Positions 15,898-27,779 of a stretch of DNA of 33,831 bases are shown piece by piece. The notes beneath the pieces were generated by a model. That model was not told the origin of the DNA. It was given only the letters and a program-made list of their open reading frames with translations, and did not search any database. The DNA comes from Pelagibacterales bacterium SAG-MED31 (GTDB taxonomy: Bacteria; Pseudomonadota; Alphaproteobacteria; HIMB59; GCA-002718135): NCBI GenBank assembly GCA_014653715.1, contig JACWEB010000001.1, positions 148,798 to 182,628 of the forward strand, written 5' to 3'. The translations under genes were made by a program, and so were the position numbers. Each line of letters opens with the position of its first letter. Position 1 is the first letter of the stretch.

Positions 15898-17280
15898 ATG
15901 GTCTTAAAAATTCACAACACATTAACAGGAACTAAAGAAATATTTAAGCCTGTAGATGAAAGCCATGTCAGAGTCTATGCATGTGGACCAACGGTTTATA
16001 ACTTTGCACATATTGGTAATGCAAGAATGGCAGTTGCTAATGATCTATTAATAAATGTTTTGCGAACACAATTTAATAAAGTCACCTATGTTTCTAACAT
16101 CACAGATATTGATGATAAAATTATAGAAGCAGCGCATGATCTCAATGAACCCATTAAAAATTTAACGAAAAAATATACAAAAATTTATAACGAAGATATG
16201 AGTTATCTTAATGTGCAACTTCCTGATATTCAACCGCGAGCAACTGATCATATCAAAGAGATGATAAATCTTATTACAAAATTAATAAACAGTGGTAACG
16301 CATACGAAAAAAATGGCCATATATTATTTCATGTTCCAAGCTATTCAAAATACGGTGTTCTATCTAAAAGAAACAGGGATGAACAAATTGCTGGAAGTAG
16401 AGTTGAAGTGGCACCTTTTAAAAAAGATCCAGCTGATTTTATTTTGTGGAAACCATCGCCTGACCCTATGCCAGGTTGGGAATCACCTTGGGGATTTGGT
16501 CGACCAGGTTGGCACTTAGAGTGTTCAGCGATGTCTGAAAAAACTTTAGGACTTCCATTTGATATTCATAGCGGTGGAATGGATTTAGTTTTTCCACATC
16601 ATGAAAATGAGATTGCTCAAACTTGCTCATTACATAAAAATCATGACCCTGATAATTTTGCACACTTTTGGTTTCATAATGGTTTTGTAAATGTTGAGGG
16701 AGAGAAAATGTCAAAATCAATTGGCAATATTCGATTAGTTCACGATTTAAAAAATCAGTACAGTGGAGAGGTGTTAAGATTAACTCTTTTATCAGCTCAT
16801 TACAGGCAACCTCTAAACTGGACTAAAGAAATAATAGATCAAAACAGTAAAATGTTGGATCGTCTTTATCGCTCTCTAAAAGATCTGCAAGATATAGAAT
16901 TAACTTCAGAAAATTTATCCAATTACGTTATGGAAAGCTTATTAGATGATTTAAATACCCCTAAATTATTGGCCCATCTTAATACTTTAACCAACAAACT
17001 GTCTACGGCCAATAGAAATGAAAAAATTAATATCAAAAATAATCTTATCGCGGCTGGGAAAATTTTAGGAATAATGAAGGAAGACCCTGATGTATGGCTT
17101 GGTTACAATCAATCGTCAAATCCTGAAAAAGAAGAAATAGAGGGGTTGATAAATCAACGTAATGAAGCTAGACGCGACAAAGATTTTAAACTGGCAGATG
17201 AAATTAGAGACAAACTTAAAATAAAAGGTATTGAAATAGAAGATACAAATAACGGGACTATTTGGCGAAAAGACTCATGA
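15898..17280 (+). CDS. cysS: Cysteinyl-tRNA synthetase
   Basis: [61 protein letters not shown]. Confidence 0.98.
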   Translation: MVLKIHNTLTGTKEIFKPVDESHVRVYACGPTVYNFAHIGNARMAVANDLLINVLRTQFNKVTYVSNITDIDDKIIEAAHDLNEPIKNLTKKYTKIYNEDMSYLNVQLPDIQPRATDHIKEMINLITKLINSGNAYEKNGHILFHVPSYSKYGVLSKRNRDEQIAGSRVEVAPFKKDPADFILWKPSPDPMPGWESPWGFGRPGWHLECSAMSEKTLGLPFDIHSGGMDLVFPHHENEIAQTCSLHKNHDPDNFAHFWFHNGFVNVEGEKMSKSIGNIRLVHDLKNQYSGEVLRLTLLSAHYRQPLNWTKEIIDQNSKMLDRLYRSLKDLQDIELTSENLSNYVMESLLDDLNTPKLLAHLNTLTNKLSTANRNEKINIKNNLIAAGKILGIMKEDPDVWLGYNQSSNPEKEEIEGLINQRNEARRDKDFKLADEIRDKLKIKGIEIEDTNNGTIWRKDS

Positions 17281-19199
17281 GCAATAATATTACAATTACT
17301 TTTCCAGATGGAAATACAAAATCAGTAGAAAAGGGTATCTCTGGTTTTGATCTTGCAAATCAAATATCTAAATCCCTTGCTAAAGAGTCAGTGGCAATCC
17401 AAATTGATGGGAAAATTTGTGACCTTTCATTAGAGCTGAATCAAGATTGTAAGGTTGTTATAATTAAAAGAGAAAATGAAGAAGCTCTAGATATTATTAG
17501 ACATGATTGTGCGCATGTTATGGCTGAAGCAGTTCAATCCCTTTTTCCTGGAACGCAAGTAACGATTGGACCATCAATTGAAAATGGTTTCTATTACGAC
17601 TTTGCGCGTAAAGAACCTTTTACTCTCTCTGATCTGCCTAAGATTGAAAAAAAAATGCACGAGATTATCAATAGAGGAAAGAAATTTACGAGAGAATTTT
17701 GGTCACGTGATGAAGCGATAAATTTTTTTAAAGAAAAAGGTGAAGAATATAAAGTTGAGCTGATTAAAGATTTAGACACTGATGAGGAAATCACAATATA
17801 CAAGCAAGGGGAGTGGCTTGATCTTTGTCGCGGTCCTCACATGATAAGTACCAAACAGATTGGTAAAGGTTTTAAATTAATGAAAGTTGCTGGTGCCTAT
17901 TGGAGAGGTGACTCTAATAATACAATGCTCACTCGTATCTATGGAACTGCTTGGAGAAATGAAAAGGAACTGGAAAATCACTTGCAACAAATTGAAGAAG
18001 CGGAAAAAAGAGATCACCGTAAACTTGGAAAAGAAATGGATTTATTTCACTTTCAAGAAGAAGCTCCTGGAGCTGTATTTTGGCATCCTAAAGGTTGGAA
18101 GTTATTTCAATCTTTAATAAATTATATGCGAAACAGGCAAGATAAGGCAGGGTATGTAGAGACCAATACACCTGACATGATGGATAAATCTCTTTGGGAG
18201 ACTTCTGGTCACTGGGATAAGTTTAGTGACATGATGTTTAGGACTGAAGCAAAAGACGAAAAAATATATGCGATCAAACCAATGAATTGTCCTGGTGCTG
18301 TTGAAATTTTTAAACAAGGATTAAAAAGTTATCGTGACCTTCCATTTTTATTAGCTGAATTTGGAAAAGTTCATCGCTACGAACCATCAGGTGCATTGCA
18401 CGGATTAATGCGTGTTAGAGCCTTTACACAAGATGATGCACATATCTTTTGTACTGAGGATCAAATTACAGAAGAAAGTAAAATTGTTTGTGATCTCATT
18501 CTGAGTATTTACAAAGATTTTGGCTTTAATGATGTCAGGATAAAGTTTTCTGATAGACCTGAAAAGCGCGTCGGTGAAGATGCTGTTTGGGACAAAGCAG
18601 AAAAAGCATTAATGCAAGCGATGGAAGCTACAGGTCTTGAATATACTCTTAATCCAGGTGAGGGAGCATTTTATGGTCCAAAACTTGAATTTGTTTTACG
18701 AGATGCCATTGGCCGTGATTGGCAATGCGGCACACTGCAAGTAGATTTAAATTTACCAGGTAGGCTTGGAGCAACATATATTGCTGAAGATGGTCAAAAG
18801 AAAGTTCCTGTTATGTTGCACAGGGCCCTCTTTGGATCCCTAGAGAGATTTACAGGAATATTAATTGAGCACTATGCAGGGCATTTACCATTATGGTTAT
18901 CTCCTTCTCAAATTGTAGTTGCAACAATAACGTCTGAGTCAGATAAATATGCTCTTGATGTTAAAGGACAGTTGATTAAAAATGGATTACGCGCAGACAC
19001 AGATACTAGAAATGAAAAAATTGGTTATAAAATTCGCGAACACAGTAGTGCTAAAATACCTGTTATTCTTGCTGTTGGGAAAAAAGAAGCAGAAGAAAAA
19101 ACTGTATCTGTTAGACGTTTAGGAAGCCAAAATACAACAGTCGTTAAACTTGATGTATTAATTAACAATCTAAAGACAGAATCACTTTCACCAAATTAA
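17277..19199 (+). CDS. thrS: Threonyl-tRNA synthetase
   Basis: TGS domain, [76 protein letters not shown] at 17277 (ATGA overlap with cysS) preferred over the TTG at 17262. Confidence 0.98.
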   Translation: MSNNITITFPDGNTKSVEKGISGFDLANQISKSLAKESVAIQIDGKICDLSLELNQDCKVVIIKRENEEALDIIRHDCAHVMAEAVQSLFPGTQVTIGPSIENGFYYDFARKEPFTLSDLPKIEKKMHEIINRGKKFTREFWSRDEAINFFKEKGEEYKVELIKDLDTDEEITIYKQGEWLDLCRGPHMISTKQIGKGFKLMKVAGAYWRGDSNNTMLTRIYGTAWRNEKELENHLQQIEEAEKRDHRKLGKEMDLFHFQEEAPGAVFWHPKGWKLFQSLINYMRNRQDKAGYVETNTPDMMDKSLWETSGHWDKFSDMMFRTEAKDEKIYAIKPMNCPGAVEIFKQGLKSYRDLPFLLAEFGKVHRYEPSGALHGLMRVRAFTQDDAHIFCTEDQITEESKIVCDLILSIYKDFGFNDVRIKFSDRPEKRVGEDAVWDKAEKALMQAMEATGLEYTLNPGEGAFYGPKLEFVLRDAIGRDWQCGTLQVDLNLPGRLGATYIAEDGQKKVPVMLHRALFGSLERFTGILIEHYAGHLPLWLSPSQIVVATITSESDKYALDVKGQLIKNGLRADTDTRNEKIGYKIREHSSAKIPVILAVGKKEAEEKTVSVRRLGSQNTTVVKLDVLINNLKTESLSPN

Positions 19200-19204
19200 T
19201 TAAT

Positions 19205-20209
19205 ATGTCCAAATTTAATCTAGGTCAATTTCCTACCACTCGACTAAGAAGACTTCGTATGAAAGAATTCTCAAGAAGAATGGTGGGTGAAAATAGTTTA
19301 TCTATTGATGATTTAATTTGGCCATTATTTGTCTGTGAAGGAAGTAATGTTGCAGAAAAAATAAATTCGATGCCGGGTGTTTTTAGATATTCTATTGATA
19401 ATATTTTAAAAGAATTAGAGACTGCAGCTAAATTAAAAATTCCTGCTATCGCATTATTTCCACAGATTGATAATGCTTTAAAAGATGAAAATGGTTCTCA
19501 AGCAATTGATGAAAATAATTTAATTTGCCGAACAATCAAATCAATCAAAAAAAACTTTCCTGATCTTGGTGTTATTTGTGATGTTGCTTTAGATCCTTTT
19601 ACTAATCATGGACATGATGGGTTAGTAATTAATGATATAGTTGATAATGATGCAACATTAGCAGTATTAGAAAAACAAGCCCTTATTCAAGTTAGGGCAG
19701 GTTGTGATATTATTGCTCCATCAGATATGATGGATGGACGTGTGGGAAGAATAAGAAAAGCTCTTGATGATAATAATTTTCACAATACGTTAATACTCTC
19801 TTACGCAGCAAAATATGCGTCTAAATTTTATGGTCCATTTAGAGACGCTATTAGTTCTTCAGGAAATTTAAAAGGTGGAAGTAAATCTACTTATCAAATG
19901 GATATTTCAAATAGCGAAGAAGCATTAAGAGAGGTTGCTTTAGATATAAATGAGGGTGCTGATATGGTGATGATTAAACCAGGCATGCCTTATCTTGATA
20001 TAATTCAAAGAGTAAAATCAGAATTCAAAGTACCTACTTTTGCATATCAAGTTTCAGGTGAGTATGCCATGATTAAAGGTGCAATTGATAATAATTGGTT
20101 AGATTCTAAGGTAATAAAGGAGTCTCTTTTATCATTTAAAAGAGCTGGCGCTGATGGTATCTTAACCTATTTCGCAAAAGAAATTGCAAAGGAACTGACT
20201 AATGAGTGA
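19205..20209 (+). CDS. hemB: Delta-aminolevulinic acid dehydratase (porphobilinogen synthase)
   Basis: TTRLRRLRMKEFSRRMVGEN, LIWPLFVCEG, DVALDPFTNHGHDG, APSDMMDGRVGRIRKALD, VMIKPGMPYLDII. Confidence 0.97.
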   Translation: MSKFNLGQFPTTRLRRLRMKEFSRRMVGENSLSIDDLIWPLFVCEGSNVAEKINSMPGVFRYSIDNILKELETAAKLKIPAIALFPQIDNALKDENGSQAIDENNLICRTIKSIKKNFPDLGVICDVALDPFTNHGHDGLVINDIVDNDATLAVLEKQALIQVRAGCDIIAPSDMMDGRVGRIRKALDDNNFHNTLILSYAAKYASKFYGPFRDAISSSGNLKGGSKSTYQMDISNSEEALREVALDINEGADMVMIKPGMPYLDIIQRVKSEFKVPTFAYQVSGEYAMIKGAIDNNWLDSKVIKESLLSFKRAGADGILTYFAKEIAKELTNE

Positions 20210-20675
20210 TATTAAATTTGAACAAAGAAAAACAATTGAGCAGGTTGAAGAATCTACTGAATTAGCTCCTAAGTTTGATCAAGATGGACTTATACCAGTT
20301 GTAACAACTGATTTTAATTCTGGAGAAGTCTTAATGCAAGGATATATGAATGAAATATCATTTAAAAAAACAATTTCATTAGGTGAAGCAGTTTATTTTT
20401 CACGAAGTAGAAAAATTTTATGGCACAAAGGTAAGACGAGTGGCCTTGTTCAAAAAATAAAAGAAATAAGAATTGATGATGATCAAGATTGTGTATGGTT
20501 GCGTGTAGATGTTCAAGGTGGAGCAAGTTGTCATGTAGGATATAGATCTTGTTTTTATAGAAGCGTTCCGTTTGGAGAGAAAAGTGGATCGATTGTTTTA
20601 AAATTTGAAGAAAAAGAAAAGGTTTTTGACCCAAAAGAAGTCTATGGAAATGCACCTAATCCAACAAAACTATAA
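20202..20675 (+). CDS. hisI: Phosphoribosyl-AMP cyclohydrolase
   Basis: LIPVVTTDFNSGEVLMQGYMNE, AVYFSRSRKILWHKGKTSG, DDQDCVWLRVDVQGGASCHVGYRSCFYR. Confidence 0.95.
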   Translation: MSDIKFEQRKTIEQVEESTELAPKFDQDGLIPVVTTDFNSGEVLMQGYMNEISFKKTISLGEAVYFSRSRKILWHKGKTSGLVQKIKEIRIDDDQDCVWLRVDVQGGASCHVGYRSCFYRSVPFGEKSGSIVLKFEEKEKVFDPKEVYGNAPNPTKL

Positions 20676-20720
20676 TCTTATTTACAATCAAAATTAAAGG
20701 CATAAAGCAATAATCTGTTT

Positions 20721-21311
20721 ATGACATCAAAACTAAAATTTATTGAAACAAGCAAGCTACCTACAGATGTAGGCGAATTTACTGTTCATGCATTTACAGA
20801 TGAGAAAGACTCTAAAGATCACTTAGTAATTGGGATGGGCGATTTATTAACAAATGAACCTGTCTTAAGTAGAATACACTCTCAATGCATTACAGGAGAA
20901 TCTTTTTTTAGTATGCGTTGTGATTGCCGCTATCAATTAACTGAGTCACTTACACAAATTGCAGAAAAAGGTCGTGGGGTAGTTTTCTATTTGCAACAAG
21001 AAGGTAGGGGAATTGGCCTATCAAATAAAATTAGAGCTTATAACCTTCAAGACAAAGGTTTTGATACGGTAGAGGCAAATCATCAATTAGGTTTTAAAGA
21101 AGATGAAAGAGGATACGAAATAGTATCTGATATGATTAACTTTCTTGGAATTAAAGCTGTTGATTTAATGACTAACAACCCTAAAAAACTAAAAGCTCTT
21201 GAGGCTATGGGAGTTGTTGTTAATCAACGGGTACCACTTTACTCTAGTACCAATAAATATAATGAAAAATATATATCAACAAAAGTAAAGAAGCTTGGTC
21301 ATTTGATATAA
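20721..21311 (+). CDS. ribA: GTP cyclohydrolase II
   Basis: RIHSQCITGESFFSMRCDCRYQL zinc motif, YLQQEGRGIGLSNKIRAYNLQDKGFDTVEANHQLGF, MTNNPKK. Confidence 0.95.
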   Translation: MTSKLKFIETSKLPTDVGEFTVHAFTDEKDSKDHLVIGMGDLLTNEPVLSRIHSQCITGESFFSMRCDCRYQLTESLTQIAEKGRGVVFYLQQEGRGIGLSNKIRAYNLQDKGFDTVEANHQLGFKEDERGYEIVSDMINFLGIKAVDLMTNNPKKLKALEAMGVVVNQRVPLYSSTNKYNEKYISTKVKKLGHLI

Positions 21312-21323
21312 TTTCTAGTTTTC

Positions 21324-21740
21324 ATGTCTGAATCTGAACACTTAATAAAAAAATTAGAAATGATCACCCACCCTGAAGGTGGACACTTTTCTCAGTCATT
21401 TCGTGATAAAAATAATAATGTTAGTCTAATTTATTATATGCTTCGAAAAAATGAATGGTCACATTGGCACCGATTGACTAAAAATGAAATATTACATTTT
21501 TACAAAGGTGACCCCCTTACTGTTTATACTTCCAAAGATGGTATTGATTTTATTTCTATAACTATAGGTGGGGATAATAATTTTCATTTTGTAGTTGAGG
21601 CTAACAATTGGTTCGCTATGAGATCAACCGGGGAATATAGTTTAATTGGCTGTACTGTAGCACCTGGATTTGATTATGCAGATTTTGAGCTGGCTCCTAA
21701 GAACTGGAAACCATCAAATTTTAATCTAAAATTTAGCTAA
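21324..21740 (+). CDS. Cupin superfamily (DUF985, cupin_5) protein
   Basis: HPEGGHFSQSFR, SLIYYMLRKNEWSHWHRLTKNEILHFYKGDPL, WFAMRSTGEYSLIGCTVAPGFDYADFEL. Confidence 0.88.
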   Translation: MSESEHLIKKLEMITHPEGGHFSQSFRDKNNNVSLIYYMLRKNEWSHWHRLTKNEILHFYKGDPLTVYTSKDGIDFISITIGGDNNFHFVVEANNWFAMRSTGEYSLIGCTVAPGFDYADFELAPKNWKPSNFNLKFS

Positions 21741-21804
21741 ATGTGATCTATTTTCCTTTGCATTAATTACATTTCTTTATATATTTATAATTATACAAAA
21801 ATGA

Positions 21805-23970
<2,166 letters not shown>

Positions 23971-23985
23971 TTAAATTTTTTAATA

Positions 23986-24013
23986 ATTACGACCAGTTAA
24001 ACTTGGTCGTAAT
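23986..24013. terminator. Shared hairpin between convergent katG and tetR genes
   Basis: ATTACGACCA-GTTAAACT-TGGTCGTAAT, perfect 10-bp stem abutting the tetR stop codon; no strong T-tract on either side. Confidence 0.55.
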
Positions 24014-24559
24014 CTAACTTTTAAAAGTAGTAGCTCCTTTAAAAATATGTTTTAAAATCTTTTCGTACTGTGCTTTTTTTAAAGAAGTCAGAGTAGGCAT
24101 TTTTAAAGTTTTTCTTGTTTGAGAAATTCCAATAAAAGCAGAAATCATAAGGTCGTATTGAAGAGGACTAACTTTTTTTAATTTTTTTAAAATAGGATTG
24201 CGCATTTTCTTTATATTAATATTTTTAATAAAATTTCCTACAACGGGGTCAGATGAATTCATTATTAACATTTTTACAACAGTTGTTTCATCTTTTATGT
24301 CCATACTTGCTAATAACCAACCAACATATACATCAATAATATTATCATCGTTTATATCAAAATCATGAACCCAATCAAATGAACCTATAGTGGTCTTAAA
24401 TAAATTAAGCTTACTTAAATAATAGCGAGGAATAAGAGCAGCATCTACTTTTGCAGCCTTAGCAATTTGACGAACAGAAACATTTGAATAACCATAGTTC
24501 CAAAATAATTTTTTAGCCTCTTCAAGTATTTTAGATTTTGTTTTTTCAGACTTATTCAT
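24014..24559 (-). CDS. TetR/AcrR family transcriptional regulator
   Basis: KSKILEEAKKLFWNYGYSNVSVRQIAKAAKVDAALIPRYYLSKLNLF N-terminal HTH. Confidence 0.92.
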   Translation of the reverse strand: MNKSEKTKSKILEEAKKLFWNYGYSNVSVRQIAKAAKVDAALIPRYYLSKLNLFKTTIGSFDWVHDFDINDDNIIDVYVGWLLASMDIKDETTVVKMLIMNSSDPVVGNFIKNINIKKMRNPILKKLKKVSPLQYDLMISAFIGISQTRKTLKMPTLTSLKKAQYEKILKHIFKGATTFKS

Positions 24560-24584
24560 AACTTTTTATTAACACAAATATTTT

Positions 24585-24600
24585 GTCAACATTTGTTGAC
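24585..24600. promoter_or_regulatory. Candidate TetR-family operator GTCAACA-TT-TGTTGAC
   Basis: Perfect 7+2+7 palindrome in the 86-bp divergent spacer between the tetR gene and the SDR gene. Confidence 0.7.
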
Positions 24601-24645
24601 TTTTATCATATCTATACTTAGAAGGAAAGAAATTAAGGAGAATAA

Positions 24646-25713
24646 ATGGATTTAAATATTAATAAAAATGAACCGGTAATGGTGACTGGGGCAACTGGAT
24701 TTGTAGCTAGTTGGTTGGTTAAAAAACTAATGGATAATGGAATAACAGTACATGCGGCAGTAAGAAATCTAGATGACACAATCAAATTAGCCCATCTTAA
24801 AAATTTGGAAAACAGCTCTTCAGGTAAAATTATTTTTTTTAAATCCGAACTATTAGAAGAGGGCAGTTATTTAAAGGCAATGGAAGGATGCTCTGTAGTT
24901 TTTCATACAGCTTCACCTTTTAATTTTAAGGTTACAGATAGTCAGCGTGGGTTTGTTGATCCAGCCTTCAAAGGAACTCGCAATGTTTTGGATTCAGTAA
25001 ATAAAACAGAATCTGTTAAACGTGTTGTATTAACAAGCTCCTGTGTAGCAATAGTTGGAGATACAATAGAAATAGCTAAATATCCTAATAAAACGATAAC
25101 GGAGGATATGTGGAATACAACCTCTACAGTTAATAATAATCCCTATGGTTACTCTAAAAGTGTTGCAGAAAAACTAGCCTGGGAAATGAATGAAAAACAA
25201 GAAAGATGGAAATTAGTTGTGATAAATCCATCTTTTGTGATGGGCCCAACACTATCTAAAACATCTACATCTGGAACACACGATATGATTGGACAGATGG
25301 CTGATGGAACAATGAAAAGTGGCGCCCCTCCTTTTGAAATTGGAATGGTAGATGTTAGAGATGTAGCAGAAGCTCATTTTAATGCAGCTTATCTTGAGGA
25401 TGCTAGTGGACGTCATATCTTGAGTAATAAAACTTTATCATTAGTTGATGTAGCAAATATCATTAGAAATAAATTTGGTGATAAATGGCTCTTACCTAAA
25501 AAGGCAGCACCAAAATGGTTAATATGGCTAATTGGTCCAATTATTGATAGGTCTATATCTCGAAAAATGATCAGTAATAACTTTGGCCATCCTTGGTTAG
25601 CAACTAACAGTAAATCGATAAATAAACTTGGAATAAAATATACTGCTTTGGAAAACTGTATTGAAAATATGTTTCAGCAAATGATTGATAATGGAATTGC
25701 TAAAAAAAAATAA
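24646..25713 (+). CDS. NAD-dependent epimerase/dihydroflavonol reductase-like extended SDR
   Basis: VTGATGFVASWLVKKLMDNG, VFHTASPF, RVVLTSSCVA, NPYGYSKSVAEKLAWEM (YxxxK), VVINPSFVMGP. Confidence 0.92.
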   Translation: MDLNINKNEPVMVTGATGFVASWLVKKLMDNGITVHAAVRNLDDTIKLAHLKNLENSSSGKIIFFKSELLEEGSYLKAMEGCSVVFHTASPFNFKVTDSQRGFVDPAFKGTRNVLDSVNKTESVKRVVLTSSCVAIVGDTIEIAKYPNKTITEDMWNTTSTVNNNPYGYSKSVAEKLAWEMNEKQERWKLVVINPSFVMGPTLSKTSTSGTHDMIGQMADGTMKSGAPPFEIGMVDVRDVAEAHFNAAYLEDASGRHILSNKTLSLVDVANIIRNKFGDKWLLPKKAAPKWLIWLIGPIIDRSISRKMISNNFGHPWLATNSKSINKLGIKYTALENCIENMFQQMIDNGIAKKK

Positions 25714-25730
25714 TAAACTATTTATTTTAA

Positions 25731-25759
25731 TAATGGAGTTTATTTAATAAATTCCATTA
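25731..25759. other. 29-bp near-perfect palindrome between the SDR and MBL genes
   Basis: TAATGGAGTTTATT-T-AATAAATTCCATTA; 14-bp arms with one G·T pair. Confidence 0.6.
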
Positions 25760-25768
25760 TATATTTAA

Positions 25769-26806
25769 ATGCTTCGAAGAAATTTTTTAAAAAAAATATT
25801 AATTTCCACTATTGGAATAATTGTTATGTCGAATAAATTATTTGCTAAAGAAATTTTTAAAAAACCAATATTTAAAGATGGAATTTTTTATAATAATTAT
25901 ATTAGTCACAAAATGGCATCTTTCAAAGAGTTTTGGAAATGGCGCAAAGAGTCAACTAAACCAGAACCAATATCATTTCCCTTAGTTAAAAATGATCCAA
26001 TATTTTTACAACAAAACAGAACTCAGAAAACTCTTACCTGGATTGGTCATGCTTCTTTTCTTTTACAAGTTGATGGTATTAATATTCTGACTGATCCTCA
26101 TCTAACAAAAAGAGCATCACCAGTAATTTTTGCTGGACCATCCAGAACAACTCCACCAGGTTTATCAATAGAGGACTTGCCTCCAATTGATATTATTGTA
26201 ATTTCTCATAACCATTATGATCACTTAGATTATCAAACGATACTTAAAATAACAAGAAAGCAAAAAAATAACCAGCCATTGATTTTGGTGCCTCTTAAAT
26301 TAAAAAAATTGTTGGAAAGTTTTGGTGCAAAAAGTGTTAAGGAATTAGAATGGTGGGATAATTCAAATTTTAAAAACCTAACAATTCATTCTATCCCTGT
26401 TCAACATTGGAGTAATAGATCTTTTAATACAAACAAAACATTATGGTGCGGATGGGTTTTTGAAACAAGAAATTTTAAATGTATTTTCGTTGGTGACACA
26501 GGTTATTCAAAGGATTTTTTAACAATTCAAAAAAAATTTGGCTTTATGGATCTTGCATTGATTCCTATTGGAGCGTATGCCCCACGTTGGTTTATGAAAG
26601 ATCATCATTGTAATGTTGAAGAAGCAATTCAAATTCACAAAGATTTAAAATCTAAGCATTCTATTGCTATGCACTGGGGAACGTTTCAGTTAACAGATGA
26701 GCCAATGGATGAGCCGCCTAAACTTTTAAAAAAACTTGTTCTTGAAAAAAATTTATCTATTGATGAATTTATAACTATGGCACATGGTGAGAGTAAAACT
26801 ATTTAG
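25769..26806 (+). CDS. Metallo-beta-lactamase fold hydrolase (UlaG/NAPE-PLD-like) with twin-arginine leader
   Basis: MLRRNFLKKILISTIGIIVMSNKLFA leader; TWIGHASFLLQVDGINILTDPHL, ISHNHYDHLDYQT, FVGDTGYS, AMHWGTFQLTDEP. Confidence 0.9.
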   Translation: MLRRNFLKKILISTIGIIVMSNKLFAKEIFKKPIFKDGIFYNNYISHKMASFKEFWKWRKESTKPEPISFPLVKNDPIFLQQNRTQKTLTWIGHASFLLQVDGINILTDPHLTKRASPVIFAGPSRTTPPGLSIEDLPPIDIIVISHNHYDHLDYQTILKITRKQKNNQPLILVPLKLKKLLESFGAKSVKELEWWDNSNFKNLTIHSIPVQHWSNRSFNTNKTLWCGWVFETRNFKCIFVGDTGYSKDFLTIQKKFGFMDLALIPIGAYAPRWFMKDHHCNVEEAIQIHKDLKSKHSIAMHWGTFQLTDEPMDEPPKLLKKLVLEKNLSIDEFITMAHGESKTI

Positions 26807-26807
26807 A

Positions 26808-27779
26808 TTATCTTTCTTTAATATAAGGTTGGCCAATAGCTCTAGGAGCTATAGCTTTACCTACAAATCCAGCAAGTAAAATAACTGTTAAAACATAAGG
26901 GACAGCTTGAATTAGCTGAACGGGAATTGTACCAATGGTTGGAAGCTCAACCCCTTGCAATCTTATTTGAAGAGCATCTGTAAATCCAAAAAGTAAACAT
27001 GCAATTACTGCGGTTTTTGGATGCCATTTTCCAAAAATCATTGCAGCTAGAGCTAAGTATCCTCTTCCAGCAGACATTTCTCTAAAAAAGTTAGCATTAA
27101 CTGCAGTTGATAGGTGAGCTCCAGCAAAAGCTATTAAAACCCCATTGATTGCTAAAGCTTTGTATCTCATTGTAAATACATTTATTCCTGCAGTATCTAC
27201 TGCACTTGGATTTTCCCCAACTGCTCTTACTCGCAAACCAAAACTAGTTTTAAAAACGACCCAATAAACAATTGGGACTGATATATAAGCGAAATAAACA
27301 AATATGTAGTGCCCACTTAGTATATCACTATAAATTATACCAATTATTGGAACCTCTCTTAAAGCATCAGCAAAAGGTAGTGTTATTTCTAAAAACCTCT
27401 GATCGTCTGTGAGTGTTGGTGTCAAACCTGCTTGCCCAAACCAAGCTGCAGCTAAGGCAGTTGTTAACCCAATTATTAAAATATTAATCGCAACACAAGA
27501 AACAACTTGATCACCTTTATGAGTTACGGAGGCAAAACCATGTAACATTGACAAACTTACACACGCAACAATTGCCATAAACAACCCCGCCCATGGATTT
27601 CCAAAAAAATATGAACCCACTGCAGCTACAAAAGCAGCCATTAGCATTTTACCTTCTAAACTAAAATCTATAACGCCTGATCGTTCAGCAAATATACCAG
27701 CCATTGCAGCAAAAACTAATGGTGTTGAAATTCTCAGCGTGGAATTTGTTAGAGAGGCTATATCTGATAAAAATTCCAT
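26808..27779 (-). CDS. ABC transporter permease, nucleoside/BmpA-type system (second permease)
   Basis: RISTPLVFAAMAGIFAERSGVIDFSLEGKMLMAAF, RAVGENPSAVDTAGINV; overlaps the upstream permease by 1 bp. Confidence 0.93.
   Translation of the reverse strand: MEFLSDIASLTNSTLRISTPLVFAAMAGIFAERSGVIDFSLEGKMLMAAFVAAVGSYFFGNPWAGLFMAIVACVSLSMLHGFASVTHKGDQVVSCVAINILIIGLTTALAAAWFGQAGLTPTLTDDQRFLEITLPFADALREVPIIGIIYSDILSGHYIFVYFAYISVPIVYWVVFKTSFGLRVRAVGENPSAVDTAGINVFTMRYKALAINGVLIAFAGAHLSTAVNANFFREMSAGRGYLALAAMIFGKWHPKTAVIACLLFGFTDALQIRLQGVELPTIGTIPVQLIQAVPYVLTVILLAGFVGKAIAPRAIGQPYIKER

Noticed and set aside
17262-17279. Upstream TTG start of thrS
   Set aside because: ATG at 17277 gives the usual ATGA overlap with cysS and a TGS domain start; the TTG extension adds only five residues (listed ORF 645 aa).
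16466-18317. Small ORFs within cysS and thrS on both strands
   Set aside because: Fully contained in highly conserved tRNA synthetase genes.
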